This document shows positions 9,703-17,714 of a DNA stretch of 41,575 bases, piece after piece (within the stretch, counting starts at the first letter, position 1; each line of letters begins with the position of its first letter). Made by a program: the position numbers and the translations under genes. The DNA is taken from positions 1 through 41,575 of the forward strand of contig JAQUDD010000008.1 in NCBI GenBank assembly GCA_028685875.1, given 5' to 3'. The notes under the pieces were generated by a model. It was not told the origin of the DNA. It saw nothing but the letters and a program-made list of their open reading frames with translations, and did not search any database. The stretch is from Candidatus Absconditabacteria bacterium. GTDB taxonomy: Bacteria; Patescibacteriota; Gracilibacteria; Absconditabacterales; Absconditicoccaceae.

Positions 9703-9730
9703 TTGAAAAACTCTTATCAAAGAGTATAGT
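9703..9730 (+). promoter_or_regulatory. promoter of the 9777 gene, with a -10 box shared between strands
   Basis: TTGAAA (9703-9708), 16 bp, TATAGT (9725-9730). On the reverse strand the overlapping AGTATA reads as TATACT and could serve the prepilin gene, with a weaker TTGCAT 19 bp upstream. The two divergent genes thus appear to use a nearly symmetric -10 element. Confidence 0.6.
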
Positions 9731-9776
9731 AGCAAATACCGTTAGATATGCAATATTTTTATCTTCCTTCTCTCCT

Positions 9777-10385
9777 ATGGAAAATCGAATTGCTTACAGT
9801 ATAGGAATTGGGTGTGTTTTGATCGCAATTTGGTCTGTTTTGATGGGAGGCGACAAAATGATTAAGCTCATTATCAGTAATTTTATTATTGGAAGTATTT
9901 GTTTTGCTTTTGGAGAAAGTCTCCAACTCTGAATGAGTCAACTCTTACTTAATCCTGAAGGCAGATTTCTAGGAATTTCTTATGAAGGATATGCAAATTT
10001 TTTGAGCAATGGACAGTTTACTTTTACGATTATTTTATTTGCATTATTGGTGTGGTTAGCCTATAGCTCCAGCAAGATTCAGGTACAAATTGGCTCAGAT
10101 GAAATAAGTGAAAAGCTGATCTGAATTGTTCTCATTCCTTTGACAGTACTCAGCTTTATTTTCGGACTGTATATTGCCCTAATGGGAAATGGTCTCCACA
10201 ATATGGAGCGAATCCAAAATGCGGTGTCGGAAGATTTTGCATTTATTAGTAGCTTTATTGCGAATCTTCCTCTGCGAATGCTCGGACATGGACTGATAGT
10301 AATGGCGATCTGTAATCAGATTAAGTTTAACGTTTCTTTTAAAAGTAAAAGTACTACGCTTCCTGAATGACTAGGAGAGCTGTAA
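9777..10385 (+). CDS. polytopic membrane protein, unknown function
   Basis: A 202-residue protein with about five hydrophobic segments: an N-terminal one (IGIGCVLIAIWSVL), IISNFIIGSICFAFG, FTFTIILFALLVWLAYSS, VLIPLTVLSFIFGLYIALM and a C-terminal LRMLGHGLIVMAI. A short polar tail follows. Three UGA codons are read as glycine. I recognise no family. It is followed by a second membrane protein gene with its own promoter and is preceded divergently by the prepilin gene. A role near the pilus or envelope is possible but not shown. Confidence 0.75.
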
Positions 10386-10401
10386 AAAAAGGGGGGATTT
10401 T

Positions 10402-10450
10402 TTGCAAATTTTGCTTATATGGATATACTTAAGACGATTTAATATCCATA
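10402..10450 (+). promoter_or_regulatory. promoter with inverted repeat over the start site
   Basis: TTGCAA (10402-10407), 16 bp, TATACT (10424-10429). A perfect 9-bp inverted repeat, TATGGATAT (10418-10426) and ATATCCATA (10442-10450), flanks the -10 box and predicted transcription start. It could be an operator or a 5' hairpin. Confidence 0.6.
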
Positions 10451-10460
10451 CAAATAGCTC

Positions 10461-10901
10461 ATGAAAGTTATCTTTCCACAAAATATTCAAAAGGGGTTCT
10501 TCTCAGGGATGGGGATTAGCATCATGGGATTTACTATTAGCCTCTTGCAAATGGTGATATTGGCACTTGGTGCCGTTGTAGCACTTGCAGTTTTTAGTAG
10601 TCTCTCAAAAGGAGGTGCTCAAGCTCTGGGATTGATTTTGGCGGTGATTATTTTTTTGATTTTTATCGTGATTACTTTTTTCAAAGTTTCTGAAATGGGA
10701 CTCTTAGAATTTGTAGCTAAAAAAGTAAGAGATGTCTTCTTTGATACTGCGGAAAAAAAGCAAGTTAATTACAAAAAACCTCATCCAACGGATGTACTTA
10801 TTGCCAAGAATCGTACTGAGCAATCTAAACAAAAAATTGAACTAAAAACAAGTATTAATCTTGATAAAATCCAGGAATTAGAAGGGGGATGACTGCTCTA
10901 A
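10461..10901 (+). CDS. small membrane protein, unknown function
   Basis: A 146-residue protein. Two long hydrophobic segments lie at about residues 15-48 and 53-74 (LGLILAVIIFLIFIVITFF). A basic cytoplasmic tail follows (KKVRDVFFDTAEKKQ, then a Lys/Glu-rich end). The last UGA (GG-G-LL) would be mistaken for the stop under the bacterial code; the true stop is TAA. No family recognised. It is convergent with the DUF177 gene, with only 9 bp between the stop codons and no obvious terminator. Confidence 0.72.
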
Positions 10902-10910
10902 TCTTTGCAT

Positions 10911-11408
10911 TTATGCGTGATGAAACTGGATAATTCCTCAGCTCTCTGTGGTATTCTCATCAAAGTCTTCCTCCTCTTCTGTGGAAAGATTTTTTTCACA
11001 GATTGGACATCTTTTTACAAAGGGTTCATCGAGCTTGGCTGCTTGATAGAGCATATCTTCAACATTAATCGTATCACTTTTTGCATCAATTAAAAATAGC
11101 ACCTCATCTGAAGATTCCTGAAGCTCCTTGGGATCTAGGGTAAACTTAGCTATATATTCTGGGACAAACACAGCTCTCTCAAATTCTGCACCACAGATAT
11201 CGCAGGTTTCAATTACGCTACAAGAAAAATCTTGTAGAGTTACTAATACACTTTCTCCATCAATTGAATGAAAATCCAGTGTTCCACCCATTCCTTCCTC
11301 TGTTAGATTTGGGAGGAGTTCAGTACTTTTCCCCTCAAAATCTATGGAGTCAGCTCCTAAATGATTAAGCAAATCAGATACTTTTGTCTCAAAACTTTTT
11401 CCTTTCAT
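10911..11408 (-). CDS. yceD: YceD/DUF177 family protein
   Basis: A 165-residue member of DUF177, a family linked to 23S rRNA accumulation and usually encoded next to rpmF. The family's Cys pairs are seen in ETCDICGAEFER and KRCPICEKNL, with the intervening acidic block DEVLFLID..SDTINVEDMLYQA, LDEPFV. The order matches the family. ATG 11408 is chosen; a TTG at 11480 would add 24 residues but overlap the start of the divergent tilS. One UGA near the end encodes glycine before a short tail. rpmF is not adjacent here, which is unusual. Confidence 0.75.
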
Positions 11409-11465
11409 TTTCGCAAACAAATAGCTATAAGTAAAGTTGCATGATTCTATTTTTTCCCCTTGATA

Positions 11466-12755
11466 ATGCAAGATATTCAAACCATTTCAGCACTCAAAAT
11501 CATTACAAAACAAGGACTTCCTCCGTGGATGAAAGGGACGGTTTTTCCGATTCTTGAAAATACTTTAAGGAGGAATGAGGAGGTTGCTATCGCAGTATCT
11601 AGTGGAGTAGACAGTATGGCTCTCGCTTGTGCCGTTCTCCTTCGATATCAAGAAAAGCAGTTTTCGTGTGAACGTATCCACATTATTCACTGTAATCATC
11701 AGCTGAGAAGACAGAGCGAAAAAGAAGAGAATTATATCAAACGATTTTTTCAAGGGTTAGATGTTCATGTTTTTAGAAGAGAAAAAAGTCTGAAGTCCGA
11801 TGAGGCATCACTCAGAAAACGGAGATATGCCTGCTTTGAGGAGGTTTGTAAAGAAAGCAAATCTGCTTTTTTACTTGTAGGACATCATTTGGAAGATAGA
11901 ATTGAATCTAGTTTGATGAATGCGATTCGTGGATCGTGACTTAAAGGATTTTTGAATATGAAAACAACTCAGAAACACCAGTTCCTCTCGTCAGCAAAAA
12001 TTCATAGACCGCTTTTAGATATTTCAAAGCAAGAGTTGGTTGATTTTTGTGAACAGTGAAACATTTCCTATTTTGAAGATGAGACCAACCTTGATACTAC
12101 CACTTCACAGAGAAACCGGATTAGAAAGCAAATTCTTAATCCACTTAAGGAGCTATGAACTCCTGAATCTAATCATTTTCTCGAAAGTTTGCAGCATATT
12201 TATAGAGAGATTGAAGAGCTGGATGAGGAAGAGGAAGATACCTTGAGAACGATTCCAACCTTTCCGAGCTGGGAATCAGAATTCGCTTATCAATGGAATA
12301 AGAATCTCAGCAATGTTACGGAAAAGGAGCTTCTGAAGCTGCGAGATAGAGTGGGGATGTACTATAATATTAGAAGCACTCAAATCCAGGAATGGCTCAA
12401 GCGAATCAAAGAAACCCAAGCTGGCCGAAAACAACTCAAAAATACCTACTTTTTTATCCAGGATAAACAACTTTTTATCCTCAAAGCTAAAAAGGGTTTT
12501 TGGAAAGCATTTGTAGAGGAAGAACAGACAGTCACCAAACTTTGAACCTATACTATCGCAGGGGTTGAGATTATAATAAGTGAAGAAAGGCTTCTCTGAG
12601 TCACACTCAGATTTCCGAAAAAAGGAGATTTTTTCGCTGGGAAAACGCGGAATCGCCGATGCCTTAATCAAAAAATCCCTGTATTCTGGAGAAATTTCAT
12701 TCCTCTTGCAGAAAAAGGAGGAAAGATTATACATATGCGAAAGATTTATAAGTAA
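11466..12755 (+). CDS. tilS: tRNA(Ile)-lysidine synthase TilS
   Basis: Modifies C34 of the AUA-reading tRNA-Ile to lysidine using ATP and lysine. The 429-residue protein has the PP-loop AVSSGVDSMAL (about residues 43-53), with Ser in place of the usual first Gly. The catalytic region HCNHQLR and LVGHHLEDRIESSLMNAIRGS-G-LKG follows. Next come FEDETNLDTTTSQRNRIRKQI, the TilS hallmark, and a C-terminal domain with VTLRFPKKGDFFAGK. Five UGA codons encode glycine, including the one after RGS. A TTG at 11460 is an alternative start. It is divergent from yceD with overlapping leader regions. Confidence 0.92.
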
Positions 12756-12758
12756 ATT

Positions 12759-12821
12759 GTCATTCAGAGCGAAGCGCTGTGTCCCGCTGAGTGAAGCGAA
12801 CAGCGGGGAAGAATCTTTATA
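12759..12821. repeat. GTCATTC-type palindromic repeat, copy 1
   Basis: Begins GTCATTCAGAGCGAAGCG and ends GAAGAATC. It is a shorter, partly rearranged version of the three other copies at 13427, 17604 and 38653, located in the gap after tilS. Nothing else is visible in the gap. Confidence 0.7.
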
Positions 12822-12868
12822 GGTTTCTGAGCGGCAGATATTTACCCTTTACTCTTCTCTAAGCAACT

Positions 12869-13414
12869 ATGCAACAACTTGAACTTCTTTGGGCAGATCT
12901 TCTTTGGGAGCTCAATAAAGCACGAGAATGGCTCTCAGGACGGAGCAAAACCCTTACAGGATGGAGTGATATGGGAGTGCTTATTTTTTGGATTATCCTT
13001 ACCATCTACCTTATCGTATTCGGCATTTTTCTTCCTCTGCATCGTAAAATTCTTAGATCTCTCAAAAAAGCTGAACAAGATCTCGTGCAGCTGGTAGATA
13101 AGATTATCTATCTCCTCAGTAAAGCGCAATATCAATCAAATATCTCAAAGAGAGACCTCGGAGGAGATCCTTGTATGGCGCTGATGAAAGAGATTTTTAG
13201 AAGTGGAAACTTCAACTATCTCGACAATATTCCTAGAATTAAAGAAGATGTTGCTAAAGTGGAACTGCTCTTGCAGACGCAAGTAGGGACTGAAGAAGAA
13301 CGAGCTCAAATAGCAAAACTGCAAAAGAAAATGAAAAAACTCATTCGCTGGAAAAAGTTTTTTGGTCGGATTATCACTATTTTCACTCTCGGAATTTATA
13401 AGCCATTTTGGTAA
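12869..13414 (+). CDS. membrane protein with C-terminal coiled coil, unknown function
   Basis: A 181-residue protein. An amphipathic N terminus (residues 1-32) is followed by one strong membrane helix (MGVLIFWIILTIYLIVFGIF, about 35-54). Two helical segments with heptad character come next (KKAEQDLVQLVDKIIYLL and KEDVAKVELLLQTQ), then a basic amphipathic end (KKLIRWKKFFGRIITIFTLG). It superficially resembles LemA in layout, but I cannot match the LemA motifs. No UGA codons. It is flanked on both sides by palindromic repeats. Confidence 0.75.
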   Translation: MQQLELLWADLLWELNKAREWLSGRSKTLTGWSDMGVLIFWIILTIYLIVFGIFLPLHRKILRSLKKAEQDLVQLVDKIIYLLSKAQYQSNISKRDLGGDPCMALMKEIFRSGNFNYLDNIPRIKEDVAKVELLLQTQVGTEEERAQIAKLQKKMKKLIRWKKFFGRIITIFTLGIYKPFW

Positions 13415-13426
13415 AACTATTTTCAC

Positions 13427-13588
13427 GTCATTCTGAACGCAGTGAAGCAATCCAAAAACATCTCGTCATTCTGACCCAGAAAGGAAGGGGAAGAATCCAG
13501 ACAACAAATAATTTTTGTCATTGCGGGGAACGAAGCAATCCAAGGATTCTCATGTTATCTGGATCCTTCGTTTCACTCAGGATGACAT
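13427..13588. repeat. GTCATTC-type palindromic repeat, copy 2
   Basis: Starts GTCATTCTGAACGCAGTGA and ends with the inverted form GGATCCTTCGTTTCACTCAG-GATGAC. In between is a second GTCATTGCGGGGAACGAAGC unit. The outer arms are inverted copies of each other, giving a long imperfect palindrome of about 160 bp between two genes. Confidence 0.85.
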
Positions 13589-13592
13589 AGGT

Positions 13593-13808
13593 TTATTCTG
13601 TGAACCTTCTTCTTTTGATCAAGCGATTTTCAAATTTATCTAACTGAATAGAGATTTGATTAGGATCATTTCTTTTGGAGGCGGAAGATTGTTCAGAAGC
13701 GATCGTTTTTTTGAGATCAGCATTTTTGGTTGCTTTGGCCAAGGGATTGTGCATCGCCTTGCTAAGTTCATCTTCTTTTCCAGGAACAGGTGGCTGAGGA
13801 GTAGACAT
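13593..13808 (-). CDS. small hydrophilic protein, unknown function
   Basis: A 71-residue charged protein starting MSTPQPPVPGKEDELSKAM and ending in a basic stretch (FENRLIKRRRFTE). It has no cysteine and no membrane segment. The proline-rich N terminus suggests disorder. ATG 13808 is preferred over TTG 13814. I recognise no family. Upstream there is a hairpin with a T run immediately before the start codon, so expression may be attenuated. Confidence 0.6.
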   Translation of the reverse strand: MSTPQPPVPGKEDELSKAMHNPLAKATKNADLKKTIASEQSSASKRNDPNQISIQLDKFENRLIKRRRFTE

Positions 13809-13811
13809 GAT

Positions 13812-13840
13812 CAAAAAAGCTGAAAGTAAATTGCTTTCAG
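13812..13840 (-). promoter_or_regulatory. terminator-like hairpin directly before a start codon
   Basis: Read on the reverse strand, CTGAAAG (13840-13834) pairs with CTTTCAG (13826-13820) and is followed by a T tract ending four bases before the ATG at 13808. A promoter candidate (TTGACG, 18 bp, TACACT) lies upstream at about 13910-13880. The hairpin is therefore in the 5' leader rather than behind a gene. Confidence 0.55.
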
Positions 13841-13933
13841 TCTAGGGATTTTTTGATGAAATGCAAATAGTGTAATATTGAGAAACACATCTCGTCAAAT
13901 AATTTTTGACAAACAAAAAATACTAATTTCTAC

Positions 13934-13961
13934 TTGATTTTTGTGAAATTTTTTTTATATC
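13934..13961 (+). promoter_or_regulatory. promoter of comM
   Basis: TTGATT (13934-13939), 16 bp, TATATC (13956-13961), 28 bp before the ATG at 13990. Confidence 0.55.
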
Positions 13962-13989
13962 AAGATTATTTATGACACCACCATAGATA

Positions 13990-15537
13990 ATGGTACAAAC
14001 TATCAAAACATTCACAAATGTGGGACTCATCGGTCACGAAATCCACATTGAAGCAGATTCTAGCAAAGCACTCCCCTGCATCGAAATCATCGGACTACCT
14101 GATGCCAGCATTAAAGAATCCAAAGAACGTCTAAGAGGAACGTTTAGAAATTGTGAGCTCCAGCTTCCCAAGAGAAAGTTTATCCTCAACCTCGCACCCA
14201 GTGACATCAGAAAAGTCTGAACAAGTTTTGATCTTCCGATGGCGCTCGCTTTATTGCTTTTGGTTCAAGGAGGGAGAATTCATCATCCAGAGCATATCAA
14301 AGAGGGGCTTTTTTTTGGAGAACTTGGATTAGATGGGAGTGTGAAAAGGATTAATGGACTCCTTCCCTCTGTGCTCTCTGCCAAGAAAAAAGGACGAAAA
14401 CATTTTTTCATCCCTAAGGAAAATATTTTTGAGCTCGAATATATTCCGGATATTACCGTGTATCCCATTCAGCATTTTCAAGAACTGATAGACTACTTTT
14501 GTGTAGACAAAGAGTTACCACTTATCACTGGGAAAAAAGATATTCAAGAGCTCCAACGTACTGGAGATATTGAAGCAGATTTTGCTTATATCAAAGGACA
14601 GATTTTTGCCAAAAGAGCGCTCGCTATCGCGGCAGCAGGATTTCATAACGCTTTGATGATTGGAGCTCCAGGAAGCGGAAAAACGATGCTGAGTAAAGCA
14701 ATGAAAAGTATTCTTCCTCCATTGGATTTTTCTGAAATTTTGGAAGTCAGTCAGATTTATTCTGTGGTGGGAAAACTCAATAAAGAGCAACCTCTCATTA
14801 CTCGAAGACCTTTTAGACAGATTCATCATACCGCTTCGAGATTTTCGATTATTGGAGGAGGGACTCAGCTCACTCCTGGAGAAGTTTCGCTTGCGCACAA
14901 AGGAATCCTTTTTTTTGATGAATTGACGGAATTCCCAAGGGAAACTTTGGAAGTATTGAGGCAACCTTTGGAGGATAGAATTGTGAATATTTCCAGAGTG
15001 AGTGGAAGCGTGGAGTATCCTGCGAATTTTATGTTCATTGCCTCAATGAATCCCTGCAAATGTGGCTATTTCAAAGATAGAGTGAAGCCTTGTAATTGTT
15101 CTTCAATGGATATTAAGAGGTATCAAAGCAAGATCTCTGGACCACTTTTGGATAGAATTGATATGATTTTAGAAATTCCAAGAGAAAATATTGATACGAT
15201 TTTGGAACATCAACAGGGAGAAAATTCTGAATCTCTGAGAACGAAAGTTGTCTCTGCACGAAAACTCCAACAAGAGCGCTTCAAAGATAGTAATCTCAAA
15301 GCAAATGCCCATATGACTGCAAAGGAAATTCAACAGATTATTCCTCTGGATGATAGGTGTAAGGATTTTCTTTCTCAAGCTGCGAATAGTTTGAATCTTT
15401 CCGGAAGAGTTGTACATAGAACGATTAAACTTGCGAGAACGATTGCTGATATGAATCAGGAAGCATCTATCCAGATCAAACATCTCGCGGAGGCCATCCA
15501 GTATAGAAGTAAGACAATGTTTATTGATGAGGAGTAA
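13990..15537 (+). CDS. comM: YifB/ComM family Mg-chelatase-like AAA+ ATPase
   Basis: A 515-residue AAA+ protein of the ComM/YifB family; ComM is a branch-migration helicase for DNA taken up in natural transformation. The N-terminal Lon-like domain has GLPDASIKESKERLRGTF and LAPSDIRKVGTSFDLPMAL, where the G is UGA. Walker A is GAPGSGKT (225-232). The Walker B region is GILFFDELTEF, and the sensor ASMNPCKCGYF with its Cys cluster (CKCGYF, CNC) is typical. The C-terminal domain ends LSGRVVHRTIKLARTIADM. With the prepilin gene and YraN it hints at DNA uptake by type IV pili. Confidence 0.95.
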
Positions 15538-15562
15538 TCTTCAAAAAAAAGAATAAAATGTC

Positions 15563-15591
15563 TTGATTTTTATGTACCATTTCTTTAGAAT
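15563..15591 (+). promoter_or_regulatory. promoter of the candidate non-coding RNA
   Basis: TTGATT (15563-15568), 17 bp, TAGAAT (15586-15591). It starts 26 bp after the comM stop and is the only promoter before the terminator at 15855. Confidence 0.65.
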
Positions 15592-15597
15592 GTAAAC

Positions 15598-15887
15598 TAC
15601 AAAAACAAAACGCCATGAAATGTCTTTTAAAAGGGTTATTGGCTTTGTTGAGGAGGGATAGCATTTCTCTGTCGGTTTCGCTATTGGTTATTGAAATCAA
15701 TGCTGATGTGCCGACGGCAAAAAATCTTTTGACTGTGAATGATGCCACGGGACATCGGAACCCATCAACAAAAGCACGATGTAGGCGGCTCCCATTCCTT
15801 GGGGGAGCGAGAAAAAAATACCCGGAAAAAATAGGAAGTACCTAGTACCTAACCAGACCCCATTTTTATGGGGTCTTAATTTTTTTT
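15598..15887 (+). ncRNA. candidate structured non-coding RNA, about 290 nt
   Basis: This unit has its own promoter and terminator and is rich in complementary segments. GTCGG (15671-15675) pairs with CCGAC (15711-15715), enclosing an ATTG/CAAT hairpin. ACATCG (15752-15757) pairs with CGATGT (15777-15782). GCTCCC (15788-15793) pairs with GGGAGC (15803-15808). It contains a 76-codon ORF (15615-15845) whose product does not resemble a protein family. I checked for hallmarks of tmRNA, RNase P RNA, SRP RNA and 6S RNA and found none that convinced me. The family is unknown. Confidence 0.55.
15855..15887 (+). terminator. intrinsic terminator of the candidate ncRNA
   Basis: AGACCCCA (15855-15862) pairs with TGGGGTCT (15869-15876), followed by a long T run. 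Confidence 0.9.
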
Positions 15888-15927
15888 AGGAAAAAATTTG
15901 TATAAATATTTTCTGAAAATAAAAAAT

Positions 15928-16000
15928 AGCCAGCTGCCGGAATTGAACCGGCGACCTTCTCGTTACGAGTGAGATGCTCTACCGACTAAGCTAAGCTGGC
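15928..16000 (-). tRNA. tRNA-Thr (anticodon CGU)
   Basis: The reverse strand gives a full cloverleaf: acceptor GCCAGCT/AGCTGGC, D arm TTAGTCGGTAGAG, anticodon loop CTCGTAA with CGT, and T arm GCCGG-TTCAATT-CCGGC. No CCA is encoded. The base pair next to the anticodon loop is an A-C mismatch. It decodes ACG, one of the codons used in the thrS leader peptide. Confidence 0.93.
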
Positions 16001-16018
16001 ATATTTTTTCTATGTGTT

Positions 16019-16046
16019 ATGATAGTCTTTTTAAGCAAGTTTACAA
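16019..16046 (-). promoter_or_regulatory. promoter of tRNA-Thr(CGU)
   Basis: On the reverse strand TTGTAA (16046-16041), 16 bp, TATCAT (16024-16019), about 18 bp before the tRNA 5' end. Confidence 0.6.
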
Positions 16047-16060
16047 GAGGATGAAAAGCA

Positions 16061-16696
16061 CTATTCACTCAGTTTCTCCCAAATCTTCTCTATACATTCT
16101 TCCAGGGTTCCATCATTTTCTACTACAATATAAGGGATCTTCATCTTTTCTAATCCTGGTAGCATCTCTTTTTCATAACGTTGAGAGAGACTCATAAAAT
16201 CCTCTGCGATAAAGACATCTTTTGCTTTATTCTTCCAAACATTTCCTTGACTAAAAAGATTAGCATTTCTTGCATCCAAACGAGCACGAGAAATTTCCAT
16301 ATCTGCTTTCACATAAACTACAATCCCTTGTTGCTGTAAATTCTCCATAGCATGATGATATATTTCTCATCTTGCCTCCCGAGGGATCGCTGACTGAAAG
16401 ACCAGTCAAGAAGTTAAAGAATCTCTATCTTGTATATAATATACTTTATCGTGTTTACTTTTGATATGAAATCTATTAGAAAAAGCTGCATATAAAAGTC
16501 CTGTCACCTGCCATTCACGGACCAACTCCTTATCGGTAAGCGTCTGTCTAATTACCTGTCCAAGCTGGTCTGTTTCATCTGGAAAATGATAATACTGAGC
16601 TGGGAATCCTTGATCATTCAGCTTTTGAGTTAATGCTTTGGCTACACTGGTTTTCCCACTTCCGTGGATCCCTTCCACGACGATGTGCTTTTTCAT
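16061..16696 (-). CDS. tmk: thymidylate kinase
   Basis: Phosphorylates dTMP to dTDP. The 211-residue protein has the P-loop GIHGSGKT (residues 9-16) and FPDETDQLGQVIR, corresponding to the FPR/E region. The DRDSLTSGLVFQS motif is the family's DR-Y-x-S-x-AYQ element in divergent form, followed by a REARGE stretch in the lid area. Two UGA codons encode glycines there. In many Tmk proteins the lid carries basic catalytic residues, and R-E-A-R fits that. The start lies 22 bp after the murI stop, so the two are probably one operon. Confidence 0.85.
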
Positions 16697-16718
16697 ATAA
16701 AGTATATTAGAGCTAAAA

Positions 16719-17546
16719 TTATACCAGTTCGATATGTTCTGCCTCGATTTCTTTTCCTAGAAAGAGGGAAGCTGAAGCGGAGAAATCAGTGGAAGATTCG
16801 GTCGTCAGATAACGGCAAGTGGTTCCTTTGGTGCAAAGTGCTTCTATTTCAGGATGACGATGAAGATAGTCCGCTAAACTTTTCGCCACAATCTCTCCCT
16901 GAGAAATAAGCTGAACATGCTCAGGAAGCAGCTTTTTAATCTGATTTTGGATCAAAGGATAGTGGGTACAAGCCAGGATAATCGTATCGATGTTCTCTCC
17001 TTTTTGCATGAGATGTTGGACGTGTTGGCGGATGAAATAGTCACCTCCCTCGCTTTGCTGTTCATGATTTTCGATCAGAGGTACTCGCATCGGACAGGCT
17101 TCGGAAGTGAGTGTCACTTTGGGAGAGAAGCGCTGAATCTCCACATCATACGCCCTGGAAGCAACGGTTCCTGGCGTGGCGAGAAGTCCAACTTGTTTGG
17201 TTTTGCTCAAATTCCCAACGATTTCTGTGGTTGGACGAATGACTCCGAGGACTCTTTTTTCTGGATACAGGGAAGGAAGTTGTTCTTGTTGGATGTTGCG
17301 GAGTGCTTTTGCGCTGGCAGTATTGCAGGCGAGAATCACCAGAGAACAGCCAAGAGAAAAAAGTGTCTGCACACCTTCTCGCGTGTAGTGATAGACGGTA
17401 TCTGAGGAGCGCGTCCCGTAAGGACTACGCGCATTATCCCCGAGGTAGAGATAGTCGTAGTCGGGAAGCTCTTTGCGAATCTCTTTCAAAACGGTTAGTC
17501 CTCCGTATCCTGAATCAAATACTCCAATTGGACCAGCTTTCTTCAT
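16719..17546 (-). CDS. murI: glutamate racemase
   Basis: Makes D-glutamate for peptidoglycan. The 275-residue protein has all key motifs: GVFDSGYGGLTVL near the N terminus with the catalytic Asp and Ser, GDNARSPYG, LVILACNTASA with the first catalytic Cys, and ILACTHYPL with the second Cys. ATG 17546 is chosen because the family begins KKAGPIGVFDSG. Upstream in-frame codons to 17645 belong to the palindromic repeat. No UGA codons. The substrate route fits the next gene, murD, which adds D-Glu. Confidence 0.96.
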   Translation of the reverse strand: MKKAGPIGVFDSGYGGLTVLKEIRKELPDYDYLYLGDNARSPYGTRSSDTVYHYTREGVQTLFSLGCSLVILACNTASAKALRNIQQEQLPSLYPEKRVLGVIRPTTEIVGNLSKTKQVGLLATPGTVASRAYDVEIQRFSPKVTLTSEACPMRVPLIENHEQQSEGGDYFIRQHVQHLMQKGENIDTIILACTHYPLIQNQIKKLLPEHVQLISQGEIVAKSLADYLHRHPEIEALCTKGTTCRYLTTESSTDFSASASLFLGKEIEAEHIELV

Positions 17547-17603
17547 TCTGTATTGGTAAATAAATGTATTGCAAGTGCAGCGTGGCAATCCAGTGAACAT
17601 ATT

Positions 17604-17714
17604 GTCATTGCGAGGAACGAAGCAATCCAGAGAACACTTAGTCATTCTGAGTGAAACGAAGAATCCATAAGGAACATACGATATTCTGGATCCTTCGCTC
17701 TGCTCAGGATGACT
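17604..17714. repeat. GTCATTC-type palindromic repeat, copy 3
   Basis: Starts GTCATTGCGAGGAACGAAGC, has an internal GTCATTCTGAGTGAAACGAAG and ends with the inverted form GGATCCTTCGCTCTGCTCAG-GATGAC. Its end touches the murD stop codon. It separates murD from murI. Confidence 0.85.

Noticed and set aside
12276-12734. 152-codon reverse ORF inside tilS
   Set aside because: Forward-strand TilS motifs cover the region once UGA is read as glycine.
12759-13588. CRISPR array
   Set aside because: The repeats are palindromic, of unequal spacing and few; there are no regular spacers and no cas genes.
15615-15845. 76-codon ORF on the forward strand after comM
   Set aside because: It lies inside a unit full of complementary stems with its own promoter and terminator, and its product resembles no protein. 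I list the unit as a candidate RNA.
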